From Enterocloster aldenensis (GTDB lineage: Bacteria; Bacillota; Clostridia; Lachnospirales; Lachnospiraceae), in contig NZ_QVEX01000034.1 of the NCBI RefSeq assembly GCF_003434055.1, positions 275-19,907 on the forward strand: a stretch of 19,633 bases of DNA, written 5' to 3'. Positions 8,060 to 15,361 of this stretch are shown in pieces. The stretch's first letter is position 1. Each line of letters starts with the position of its first letter. The notes beneath the pieces are model-generated. The model had not been told where the DNA came from, ran no database searches, and saw nothing but the letters and a program-made list of their open reading frames with translations. The position numbers and the translations under genes were made by a program.

Positions 8060-9388
8060 ATGGGATTGGAGACATGGGTACTTGGGGCCTTCCTGGTGGC
8101 CCTGGCCGTGTGTATAGGCACAGGAACAGAGCTTTTATATGCGCTGTTGTTCGGGATGCTCTGTTTTTCCTGGTATACTGTAAAGAAAGGACGGACGCCG
8201 GGAAATGTATTGAGGCTATTGCTGTGCGGCATGGCGCGGGTGGGGAATATCATAATCATTTTTGTGCTGATTGGCTGCCTGACAGCCAGCTGGCGGGTCG
8301 GAGGCACAATCCCTTTTATCCTGTATTACTCTGTGGATCTGATTGAACCCAGGTACTTTGTGTTGTGTACGTTCCTTCTGTGCTGCATGATGTCATTCCT
8401 GACAGGTACCTCCTTTGGTACCAGCAGTACCATGGGAGTAATCTGTATGATGATTTCCAATGCAGCAGGATTAAATCCAATGCTGACAGCAGGAGCTGTC
8501 TTGTCCGGTATTTTTTTCGGGGACCGCTGTTCACCGATGTCTTCAAGCGCAATACTTGTTTATTCCCTTACCGGGACAGATATTTACCGGAATATCCGGG
8601 GAATGATGAAAACCAGCCTGGTTCCTTTCCTGGTTTCCTGCGTCCTTTATGTGGTGCTGGCAGGAGGCATTGCTGCAGAGCCGGATCCGACAGTGACCGC
8701 ACTTTTTGAGGAGAATTTTTCCCTGAACTGGGTAACCGTCATGCCGGCAGTGCTGATGCTTTTGCTGGCTCTTTTGCGGTTGGATGTGAAGATTGCCATG
8801 GGGGTCAGCATTGTGGCGGCATCTGCGGCAGCAATCCTGATTCAGGGAGCTGCGCCGGGTGAGCTTATACGGTCCCTATGGACAGGAGGCGTGTTTGAGG
8901 AGGGAAGCCGGCTGGCCGTGCTGCTGGATGGAGGCGGGATTTCATCCATGGTTGAGGTCGGGGCAATCGTGCTGGTTTCAGCTTCCTATTCCGGGATCTT
9001 TTCGGCCACGCCGCTTCTTTCCGGGATAAAAGACAGGCTGAAGCAGACCGCTAAGAGATTAACGCCCTTTGGCACCGTGATACTGACTTCGGTCCTTTCT
9101 TCCATGGTCAGCTGTAATCAGAGTCTGGGAACCATCCTGACCTGGCAGATTTGTGATGATCTTTATCAGGACAAAGAGGAACTGGCGATTGCCCTGGAAA
9201 ATTCGGTGATTCTGATTGCGGCGTTAATCCCGTGGGCGATTGCCGGCGCCGTACCGGTGGCCACGATCGGAGCAGAAATAACCTGCCTGCTGGCTGCATT
9301 TTATCTGTACCTGGTCCCGGCATGGAATCTATGGATATCTGTCCGGAAACAAAAATTTTGGAAATCCCCTGGCAATAAGTTAAATTAA
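8060..9388 (+). CDS. NhaC-family antiporter (Na+/H+ or organic acid)
   Basis: This 442-residue polytopic membrane protein has about 10-12 hydrophobic segments. It carries the NhaC-family signatures GTSFGTSSTMG (116-126) and GDRCSPMSSSA (154-164). The first part, GVICMMISNAAGLNPMLTAG, also matches the family pattern. NhaC relatives include Na+/H+ antiporters and exchangers for carboxylates such as malate/lactate. Placed after an ABC importer and a lyase, export of a carboxylate product or Na+-coupled energy recovery is a reasonable guess. It has an AAGGAGG site six bases before the ATG, only 57 bases after the lyase gene, with no terminator between. Confidence 0.85.
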   Translation: MGLETWVLGAFLVALAVCIGTGTELLYALLFGMLCFSWYTVKKGRTPGNVLRLLLCGMARVGNIIIIFVLIGCLTASWRVGGTIPFILYYSVDLIEPRYFVLCTFLLCCMMSFLTGTSFGTSSTMGVICMMISNAAGLNPMLTAGAVLSGIFFGDRCSPMSSSAILVYSLTGTDIYRNIRGMMKTSLVPFLVSCVLYVVLAGGIAAEPDPTVTALFEENFSLNWVTVMPAVLMLLLALLRLDVKIAMGVSIVAASAAAILIQGAAPGELIRSLWTGGVFEEGSRLAVLLDGGGISSMVEVGAIVLVSASYSGIFSATPLLSGIKDRLKQTAKRLTPFGTVILTSVLSSMVSCNQSLGTILTWQICDDLYQDKEELAIALENSVILIAALIPWAIAGAVPVATIGAEITCLLAAFYLYLVPAWNLWISVRKQKFWKSPGNKLN

Positions 9389-9416
9389 CCATAAATTTAT
9401 GAATGGAGGAAATATC

Positions 9417-9767
9417 ATGATAAGAAAAAGCATTGAAAAAGAAACCGTCCGAAAGCCCGCTCCCTTTCAGGGAACCGGTGAGATTACCGTCCGCAGCCTG
9501 TTAAACGGCCCTGATGAAATGAGCCGCAAAGGCCGTGTGTTTGGTCATACCACCGTCTATCCAGGTTCTGAAATTGGTTATCATGTCCATACCGGCGACA
9601 GTGAGACTTACTATATTTTAAGCGGTACCGGACGTTACAACGATAACGGGACCATGGTCAGCGTTGCTCCGGGGGATGTAACCTATTGCGCGCCGGGGGA
9701 AGGGCATGGGCTCGCCTGCGCCGGTGATGAACCGATTGAAATGATTGCCTTGATCCTGTACGAATAA
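9417..9767 (+). CDS. Small cupin-domain protein
   Basis: This 116-residue single-domain cupin shows the first motif in GSEIGYHVHTGDSETYYILSG, with metal ligands H56, H58 and E63. The second motif is in PGDVTYCAPGEGHGL, with H97. All four ligands of a mononuclear metal site are present. An ATG at 9399 is in frame, but GGAGGA (9405-9410) lies six bases before the ATG at 9417, so the latter is the start. Small cupins can be isomerases, epimerases, dioxygenases or ligand sensors, and the sequence does not decide. It is the last gene of the operon before a strong terminator. Confidence 0.85.
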   Translation: MIRKSIEKETVRKPAPFQGTGEITVRSLLNGPDEMSRKGRVFGHTTVYPGSEIGYHVHTGDSETYYILSGTGRYNDNGTMVSVAPGDVTYCAPGEGHGLACAGDEPIEMIALILYE

Positions 9768-9786
9768 TGCTTCATCATGCAAAAGG

Positions 9787-9836
9787 GGGCTGTCGCACCA
9801 AGTGATTTGAATCATAGGTGCAGACAGCCCTTTTTT
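9787..9836. terminator. Strong bidirectional terminator
   Basis: GGGCTGTC plus GCACC (9787-9799) pairs with GGTGC plus GACAGCCC (9817-9830), with one bulged A, and is followed by TTTTTT. An AAAA tract on the left gives a T run for the opposite strand. It separates the convergent cupin and AraC genes and closes the importer operon. Confidence 0.88.
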
Positions 9837-9877
9837 GGCGCCCGGACGGAATATGGGAATGAATTTTCAAACATGCC

Positions 9878-10765
9878 CTAGGGGGAACCCAGGGGAATTG
9901 TATCTAACAGGGTTTTCCTATAGTCCCTGGGAGTGACACCCATATATTTCTTAAAGACCTTGGTGTAATGGGGAGGACTGCTGAACCCCACGCTTTCCGA
10001 TATAAAGGTAAGGGAATGTCCTTCCGCTATAAGAAGGACTGACTGATTGATGCGGTATGAATTGATGAAGTCCAGGACCGTGTGACGGGTACATTTGTAA
10101 AAAAGCCTGCTCAGATAACGCTCTGAGATTCCAAGGTGGGCGGCGATGGCTGAGACGGTCAGGGCGTCCTGGTAATGCTGCTGGATGTATAATAGGGCCT
10201 GTTCCACAAACCGGTTGTGATAATCCGTGTCAATGGGAAAATCATTGTGGAGCCTGCGGCTTAAGAGGAGCACAAGCTCAAATATATAATAGTTCATCAT
10301 GGAAATGGATGAACTGAGCCATGTACTGTATTCTGTGGTGATATTCTGGATGCAGGATTCCAGCTGGAAATCCACTTTGCCCCATATGCAGCGGTCTGCG
10401 TAGAGCATAAAATATTGTCTTAGGTCAATCTTTAGGATCTGAGGAAGCTGATACAGGGGATTACTAAGGAAATCAAGGTTAAAATGGATATAGAATACCT
10501 GGCATGGCGAATCAGCCGACGTGGTGAACGCATGGCTGACATAGGGCAGTATGAAGATAAACTCACCCTCTTTCAGGGGAATGTCTTCTCCTGCTATGTT
10601 CATGACACAGTGTCCATGGCGGACAACACATATCTCACAGGGCTTATGGGCCCTGAAGCTGTATTCTTCGGCAGGATGGATGACAGAGGCCACTGCCACC
10701 TGCAAGATCCTGGAGGCGCGTAAAAAGTCGATTGGCGTCAAAGGAGAAGAAAGTTCTTTTTTCAA
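9878..10765 (-). CDS. AraC-family transcriptional regulator
   Basis: This 295-residue protein has an N-terminal cupin-like sensor domain (about 20-160, including the RHGHCVMNIAGEDIPLKEGE stretch). A C-terminal pair of helix-turn-helix motifs covers about the last 100 residues (LTVSAIAAHLGISERYLSRL and FISESVGFSSPPHYTKVFKK). The only plausible start is TTG at 10765, with a GGGGG site six bases upstream on the minus strand; an in-frame stop lies just above it. It is divergent from the FAD-molybdenum-ferredoxin operon, so it is the likely substrate-responsive activator of that operon. The inducer is unknown. Confidence 0.9.
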   Translation of the reverse strand: MKKELSSPLTPIDFLRASRILQVAVASVIHPAEEYSFRAHKPCEICVVRHGHCVMNIAGEDIPLKEGEFIFILPYVSHAFTTSADSPCQVFYIHFNLDFLSNPLYQLPQILKIDLRQYFMLYADRCIWGKVDFQLESCIQNITTEYSTWLSSSISMMNYYIFELVLLLSRRLHNDFPIDTDYHNRFVEQALLYIQQHYQDALTVSAIAAHLGISERYLSRLFYKCTRHTVLDFINSYRINQSVLLIAEGHSLTFISESVGFSSPPHYTKVFKKYMGVTPRDYRKTLLDTIPLGSP

Positions 10766-10836
10766 ACCATACCCCCGCTCTAATTAAAATTTGTTCCGGA
10801 ATATATAAGTTTCAATGGAAACACATCCTGTATATA

Positions 10837-10866
10837 TTGGTTTTATTTTAACATGGATGTTACAAT
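10837..10866 (+). promoter_or_regulatory. Candidate promoter and dyad of the molybdoenzyme operon
   Basis: TTGGTT (10837-10842), an 18-base spacer and TACAAT (10861-10866) form an acceptable promoter. Between and into the -10 lies TAACAT-GG-ATGTTA (10849-10862), a perfect six-base inverted repeat that could bind a regulator. A second small dyad, GTTTC-AATG-GAAAC, is at 10810-10823. The weak -35 would suit an activator-dependent promoter driven by the divergent AraC protein. Confidence 0.45.
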
Positions 10867-10898
10867 AAATGCAATAAAAAGAGAAGGGATGTGGGGCT

Positions 10899-12164
10899 AT
10901 GGAGCGCTGCGCGATTATAGGATTTGGCTGTGCCGGATATCATGGTGCGAAAGCTCTGAGGACTTATGGATACACCGGGGAAATCCATGTATTTACCGAG
11001 GATTCAGAGGCGCCTGTTAACCCGATGCTGACAACCTATGTGGCAGGCGGAAAACTGGATGCAGAAGACGGATTTCCATTTGGCAGGCTGGAGGAGATTG
11101 CAGGGGAACTGGACCTGAAGGTGCATGTGGGGAAGGTAAGGAAAGTGTGTTCAGATGAAATGGCAGTTGAGACGGAGGATGGACGGTCCATCAGGTTTGA
11201 CAAAATCCTTATTGCCACGGGTGCGGATGCATTTGTTCCTGACATGGAGGGCAGGGACAATGAGAATGTTTTTGTGATGAGGACTAGGAAGGACAGCCGT
11301 ATGCTGAGGGACCGCCTTGAGGGCCCCAAGGCGGAAACAGCCATGGTGGTGGGAGCGTCCATGGCAGGCATTAAGGTAGCGGAAATTCTGGCGGACAGGG
11401 GAATACATTGTATCCTGAATGATTCTGCTCCCCATATTTTTCCGCTGGCCGCCTTGGAGCCGGTTGCGCAAGAGATTGAACAGAGAATCAGCAGCAGGGG
11501 AATCCAGCTGGTTTTTGGTGCCGGCATACGCCGGGTCATGGAACGCGGTAAGGGCATTGCAGTAGAACTGACGGATGACCGCGTTTTTGACTGCGATTTT
11601 CTGGTGCTGTGTATTGGAACCAGGGCCGCCACTGCTATCCTGGACAGCAAGATCCAGGTAAACAGGGGAATACTGGTTGACGAAACCATGGAAACCAGCG
11701 TCAAGGGCATTTACGCGGCAGGGGACTGTGCAGAGGGAAAGAACCTCCAGACCGGACAACCACAACTCATAGGCCTATGGGCCAATGCGGCCTGTCAGGG
11801 CCGGTGTGCCGGAAGCAATATGGCAGGCATGCAGGCGGAGTATGAAGGAAATATAATCCACAATATAACCCATTTCATGGATATGGATTTTGTAAGCCTG
11901 GGTGACAGGGGAACGGCCGGTGAACAGGTGGTTTTTAAGAATCCCAATAAGGACCTGATGATAGCTGCCGTGGTGAAGGACGGCGCATGTTCCTGCATCA
12001 ATGTATTGGGAAATCACGAAAACACAGGAATCATTAAGAGTGCGTTCATGAAACAGATGCGGGGAAGCGATGAGAGCCTGGATTTATTTATGGAGGAAAA
12101 GTTAAGGCGGCAGGGAGTCGACCCTGCGTTTATCAGAATACTTGGAGGAGCGAGGAATGGATGA
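10899..12164 (+). CDS. FAD/NAD(P)-dependent oxidoreductase subunit
   Basis: This 421-residue flavoprotein of the pyridine-nucleotide oxidoreductase class shows the FAD dinucleotide motif GFGCAG (8-13). It also has LIATGA (104-109), the NAD(P) motif GASMAG (152-157) and the second FAD motif IYAAGDCAEG (271-280). There is no CxxxxC redox disulfide, so it resembles the NirB/ferredoxin-reductase type rather than disulfide reductases. Its job is probably to exchange electrons between NAD(P)H and the ferredoxin-like partner encoded two genes downstream. It has a GAAGGGATG-type binding site. The molybdoenzyme start lies inside its last codons (overlap 12157-12164), so the two are translationally coupled. 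Confidence 0.88.
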   Translation: MERCAIIGFGCAGYHGAKALRTYGYTGEIHVFTEDSEAPVNPMLTTYVAGGKLDAEDGFPFGRLEEIAGELDLKVHVGKVRKVCSDEMAVETEDGRSIRFDKILIATGADAFVPDMEGRDNENVFVMRTRKDSRMLRDRLEGPKAETAMVVGASMAGIKVAEILADRGIHCILNDSAPHIFPLAALEPVAQEIEQRISSRGIQLVFGAGIRRVMERGKGIAVELTDDRVFDCDFLVLCIGTRAATAILDSKIQVNRGILVDETMETSVKGIYAAGDCAEGKNLQTGQPQLIGLWANAACQGRCAGSNMAGMQAEYEGNIIHNITHFMDMDFVSLGDRGTAGEQVVFKNPNKDLMIAAVVKDGACSCINVLGNHENTGIIKSAFMKQMRGSDESLDLFMEEKLRRQGVDPAFIRILGGARNG

Positions 12165-14286
12165 TAGAAACAGACTGATGAAGGCAAAGATTCCATGCAG
12201 GGAAACGGGAATCCAAATAAAACGTACCATATGTGATATTTGTGCGCCTAACTTCCACTGTGGAATCGATGCATATGTGAAGGACGGCAAGGTCATTAAG
12301 GTGGAGGGGACCAAGGAGCATCCCATGAACCATGGCCTGTTGTGTACCAAGGGTGCGGCAAACCGGGAATATATTTACCGGAAGGACAGGCTGATGACCC
12401 CCTTAAGACGTGTGGGAGAGCGGGGGGAAGGCAGATTTGAACCTATATCCTGGGAAACAGCGTACAGGGAAATCCAGGAACAATTTAACGCGATTAAGGA
12501 AAAGGACGGGGCGGACGCCGTCGCATTTTTTGCAGGTTACTCAAAGTGGTTCCGGCCGCTGTTAAAGCGTCTGGCATTTTCCTTTGGGAGCAGCAATTAC
12601 GGCACGGAATCCAGCTGCTGCTGGCATGCCAGCGATGTGGCATGGGAAACCATGGCCAATGGATTTGCGGTCCCGGATATGGGAAGGACCAACACCTATC
12701 TGGGATGGGGGTATAATCCTTATTACTCCAACCATCTGGGAATCCGCGGCATGGAGGCATATAAAGCCAGGGGCGGCAAACTGATTATCGTGGATGTGAA
12801 GAAAACCCTTGCGGCAAAGAAATTCGCGGATATCTTCATTCAGGTAAAGCCGGGAACCGACGGGGCCCTGGCTCTGGGAATGGCCAAAATCATGATTGAT
12901 AATGGGTGGACCGATAAGGAATATATTGAAAAGCACACCCATGGATATGAAGCATTTGCAGAATATGTAAAAGAATTTAATCTTGAGAAGGTTGAGCGGA
13001 TTACAGGCGCGGACCCAAAGATGGTATATGAAGCTGCAAAACTGTTTGCAACCAATGGGCCGGCCAGCATCCACCAGAGTGCTTCGCCTATTACCCAGCA
13101 TAAAAACGGCCTTCAGAATTACAGGGCCATGAACGCACTTTTGGGACTTACAGGTAACTTTGACTGTCCGGGGGGCAATTTCCCCATAATGCCATTTTCC
13201 TTTGTGTATCAGATATCCGGTTTCAAGACCAGGGAGGCCCAGTATTATGAGGATGTAAGGCCTGAGAGGACAAGGCCCCTGGTGGGTGAGCTTACCTATC
13301 CGCTCTGGGGGAAATGTGTGGATGAAATGCAGGCCATTGACCTGTCCAGGCAGATACTGGAAGGAAGTCCTTACCCAATCAAAGGCCTATTTGGCCAGGG
13401 GATGAATATACTGATGTTCCCGGATACGGATCTGCTGTGTGAAGCATTAAAGAAGCTGGACTTTTTTGTTGCGGTTGATTTATTTGAGACACCCACTACC
13501 AGATATGCGGATATTGTGCTGCCGGCCTGCAGTTCCTTTGAGCGGAGCGAGTGCCGTGTATACGGAGGCGGTTATGCATATATGACAGAACCGGTGATTG
13601 AACCTTTGGGAGAGAGCAGGAGTGACGTGGTGATCCTTAAGGAACTGGCCGGGTATCTGGCACCCCAGGATGAACTGCTGTGCCAGGGCTATGAGGCTTT
13701 TGTGGACTATGCCTTTGCCGACCTGAGCGTCAGTGTGGCTGACATGAAGGCCAGCGACCTTCCAATCCATGTCCAGGAGGCCAGGCCTCCGGTTATCGGT
13801 GAGACCAGGATTCATGGATGCCATACGCCTTCAGGCAAATTTGAATTTGATTCGGAGCTGATAAAGAGCATTCCAAAAGAATTCGGCCTGGACTCACTGC
13901 CCACCTACAGGGAGGAGTTTGAAGATATCCGGGCAGGAAGGGAGTTCATACTTTCAACCGGCGTGCGCATCCCCAATGCCATCCACAGCCGTCTCCATGA
14001 CGTCCCCTGGTTAAGAGGCCTCCGCCCCAATCCCATGGCGGATATAAATGATGAAGATGCAGCGCGTCTTGGTATCGGACAGGGGGATGACATCCGGATT
14101 GAGACCGTGCGGTCCAGTGTCCAGGTAAAGGCCAATGTCACTTCTACTGTCATGAAGGGAACGGTCCATCTATATCATGGGTACAAGAAAGCCAATGCCA
14201 ATGCGCTGCTCCCGGCCAACTGGACAGACCCCTACAGCGGATATCCGGCATACAAGAGTATTGGTTGCAATATCGTAAAGTGTTAG
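12157..14286 (+). CDS. Molybdopterin oxidoreductase catalytic subunit (DMSO reductase family)
   Basis: This 709-residue bis-MGD enzyme has an N-terminal [4Fe-4S] site formed by C26, C29, C35 and C63. The molybdopterin core follows, then a C-terminal dinucleotide-binding domain (about 590-709, STGVRIPNAIHSRLHDVPWL and KGTVHLYHGY). The likely metal ligand is a cysteine of ESSCCWHAS (C154 or C155). There is no Tat signal, so it acts in the cytoplasm. The ATG at 12157 has GGAGG eight bases upstream; an in-frame TTG at 12142 does not. The cysteine spacing C-x2-C-x5-C-x27-C is wider than the usual C-x2-C-x3-C. The substrate is unknown; relatives include formate dehydrogenases, sulfur and N/S-oxide reductases, acetylene hydratase and catechol dehydroxylases. 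Confidence 0.9.
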   Translation: MDDRNRLMKAKIPCRETGIQIKRTICDICAPNFHCGIDAYVKDGKVIKVEGTKEHPMNHGLLCTKGAANREYIYRKDRLMTPLRRVGERGEGRFEPISWETAYREIQEQFNAIKEKDGADAVAFFAGYSKWFRPLLKRLAFSFGSSNYGTESSCCWHASDVAWETMANGFAVPDMGRTNTYLGWGYNPYYSNHLGIRGMEAYKARGGKLIIVDVKKTLAAKKFADIFIQVKPGTDGALALGMAKIMIDNGWTDKEYIEKHTHGYEAFAEYVKEFNLEKVERITGADPKMVYEAAKLFATNGPASIHQSASPITQHKNGLQNYRAMNALLGLTGNFDCPGGNFPIMPFSFVYQISGFKTREAQYYEDVRPERTRPLVGELTYPLWGKCVDEMQAIDLSRQILEGSPYPIKGLFGQGMNILMFPDTDLLCEALKKLDFFVAVDLFETPTTRYADIVLPACSSFERSECRVYGGGYAYMTEPVIEPLGESRSDVVILKELAGYLAPQDELLCQGYEAFVDYAFADLSVSVADMKASDLPIHVQEARPPVIGETRIHGCHTPSGKFEFDSELIKSIPKEFGLDSLPTYREEFEDIRAGREFILSTGVRIPNAIHSRLHDVPWLRGLRPNPMADINDEDAARLGIGQGDDIRIETVRSSVQVKANVTSTVMKGTVHLYHGYKKANANALLPANWTDPYSGYPAYKSIGCNIVKC

Positions 14287-14296
14287 GAGGACAAGG

Positions 14297-14797
14297 ATGA
14301 AGCGATACATAGATCTGGACCTGGAAAAATGCTCTGCCTGCGGAGCCTGTGCAGTAGCCTGCATGGACCAGAATGATATAGATATACAAACAGAGATACC
14401 TTTTAGGCATGTGTTTATGGCGGATAAGAATGGGATCCATGGCAAGGAGCCAATCTATGCCTCCCTTGCCTGTATGCATTGCAGCGATGCGCCCTGCGTC
14501 ATATCCTGTCCTGTGGGATGCCTGTCAAAGGATGGGGACACGGGTTTTACCCTTTATGACAACACCAACTGCATTGGCTGCCACAGCTGCGCCATGGCCT
14601 GTCCCTTTGGGGTCCCATCCTTTAACCGGATGGGGAAAATGCAGAAATGTGACGGCTGTATTGAACGGCAGCTTCATGGAATGGAGCCGGCCTGTACAAG
14701 GGTCTGTCCCACCGGAGCGCTCAAATGCTATACAGAGGAAGAATACGAAGCTGCCAGGATAGAAAAATCGGTTAAGAAGGTACTGGACGCCTTATGA
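14297..14797 (+). CDS. Four-cluster [4Fe-4S] electron-transfer subunit
   Basis: This 166-residue ferredoxin-like protein of the DmsB/HycB type has four cysteine groups: C12/C15/C18/C22, C59/C62/C67/C71, C92/C95/C98/C102 and C118/C121/C133/C137. In such proteins the groups interleave to bind four cubane clusters. It has no signal peptide or membrane helix, in keeping with a cytosolic complex. AGGAGG (14285-14290) overlaps the stop codon of the catalytic subunit gene, so it belongs to the same mRNA. It should pass electrons between the flavoprotein and the molybdenum subunit. It is the last gene of the three-gene operon. Confidence 0.92.
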   Translation: MKRYIDLDLEKCSACGACAVACMDQNDIDIQTEIPFRHVFMADKNGIHGKEPIYASLACMHCSDAPCVISCPVGCLSKDGDTGFTLYDNTNCIGCHSCAMACPFGVPSFNRMGKMQKCDGCIERQLHGMEPACTRVCPTGALKCYTEEEYEAARIEKSVKKVLDAL

Positions 14798-14828
14798 TAT
14801 CCCCGGCCATGCCATGATCCTGTCATGA

Positions 14829-14851
14829 GGACCCCTGGGCATCAGGGGTCC
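14829..14851. terminator. Hairpin between convergent genes
   Basis: GGACCCCTG (14829-14837) and CAGGGGTCC (14843-14851) form a perfect nine-base stem with a five-base loop. Neither strand has a T run behind it, so it is at best a weak or Rho-assisted terminator. It overlaps the stop codon of the ModE-like gene. Confidence 0.4.
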
Positions 14852-15234
14852 GGCACAAAATATTCCTGGAACAGCTGGTCCACACACTTGTGGACAGCGG
14901 ATTCAAATTCCTGGAATTGTGTTAACAGGCATTGGCCTTCCGGTGTCAGGACCGAACCCGCCCGGGTGGAACCGCCCTTTTTCTTGATGATAAGGGAGAA
15001 CCCCAAATCCTCTTCTGCTGAGCGGATCAGATGCCATGCCTTGCTGTAAGCCATATTCATGGATTGGCTGGCCGACCGGATGGAATGTCCTTCCTGGATT
15101 AACAGCATCAATGAGATGACTCCCTTGCCAAAATGCGGCGAAGTGTTATAGACCTGAAGCTTAAGCAGATAATGGGCGGGCGGGTTCATGTCATGGCTGT
15201 CATATGCAGGTCTGATTGCTAATTCTGGGTTCAT
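14842..15234 (-). CDS. ModE-like winged-helix regulator, single domain
   Basis: This 130-residue protein is almost wholly a ModE/LysR-type N-terminal DNA-binding domain. It includes GVISLMLLIQEGHSIRSASQ, the recognition-helix region MAYSKAWHLIRSAEEDLGF and the wing KKKGGSTRAGSVLTPEG. Full-length ModE proteins carry a C-terminal molybdate-binding Mop/TOBE region; there is none here. The start has AAGGAG six bases upstream on the minus strand. It lies between the molybdoenzyme operon and moeA and is divergent from moeA, so control of molybdenum genes is likely. How it would sense the metal is unclear. Confidence 0.85.
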   Translation of the reverse strand: MNPELAIRPAYDSHDMNPPAHYLLKLQVYNTSPHFGKGVISLMLLIQEGHSIRSASQSMNMAYSKAWHLIRSAEEDLGFSLIIKKKGGSTRAGSVLTPEGQCLLTQFQEFESAVHKCVDQLFQEYFVPDP

Positions 15235-15256
15235 GGGATGCTCCTTACATCATTTT

Positions 15257-15273
15257 ATCGTATATGATATGAT
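15257..15273. promoter_or_regulatory. Candidate ModE-like operator
   Basis: ATCGTAT-ATG-ATATGAT is an inverted repeat with six of seven arm positions matching. It sits between the ModE-like gene and moeA, close to the ModE-like start. The half site is similar in flavour to the AT-rich, ATCG-containing half sites known for ModE in enterobacteria. A perfect minus-strand -10 TATAAT (plus 15277-15282) lies beside it, without a clear -35. Confidence 0.4.
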
Positions 15274-15300
15274 ACCATTATATTCAAGGAAATACAATGG

Positions 15301-15329
15301 TTGACAGAACTTCATGGTTCCATTATACT
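15301..15329 (+). promoter_or_regulatory. Near-consensus promoter of moeA
   Basis: The -35 TTGACA (15301-15306), a 17-base spacer and -10 TATACT (15324-15329) form a strong housekeeping promoter. A start site near 15336 gives a leader of about 26 bases. Confidence 0.75.
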
Positions 15330-15361
15330 AAACAGAGAATATATCAACAGACGGGGAAGGC

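Noticed and set aside
8060..9388. Treating the antiporter as a plain Na+/H+ housekeeping protein
   Set aside because: Its position in a catabolic operon makes a carboxylate exchanger equally likely, so only the family is given.
11036..11765. Two long minus-strand frames opposite the flavoprotein gene
   Set aside because: They are rich in serine, proline or histidine as expected of shadow frames, and the plus strand carries clear FAD and NAD motifs.
12562..13101. 179-residue minus-strand frame opposite the molybdoenzyme
   Set aside because: It is an antisense shadow of a strongly conserved coding region, with no start signal.
10899..14797. Calling the redox operon a formate dehydrogenase
   Set aside because: No selenocysteine codon, no formate-specific motif that I can confirm, and the partner subunits are not diagnostic.
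14829..14851. Hairpin as a strong Rho-independent terminator
   Set aside because: The stem is perfect but no T run follows on either strand.
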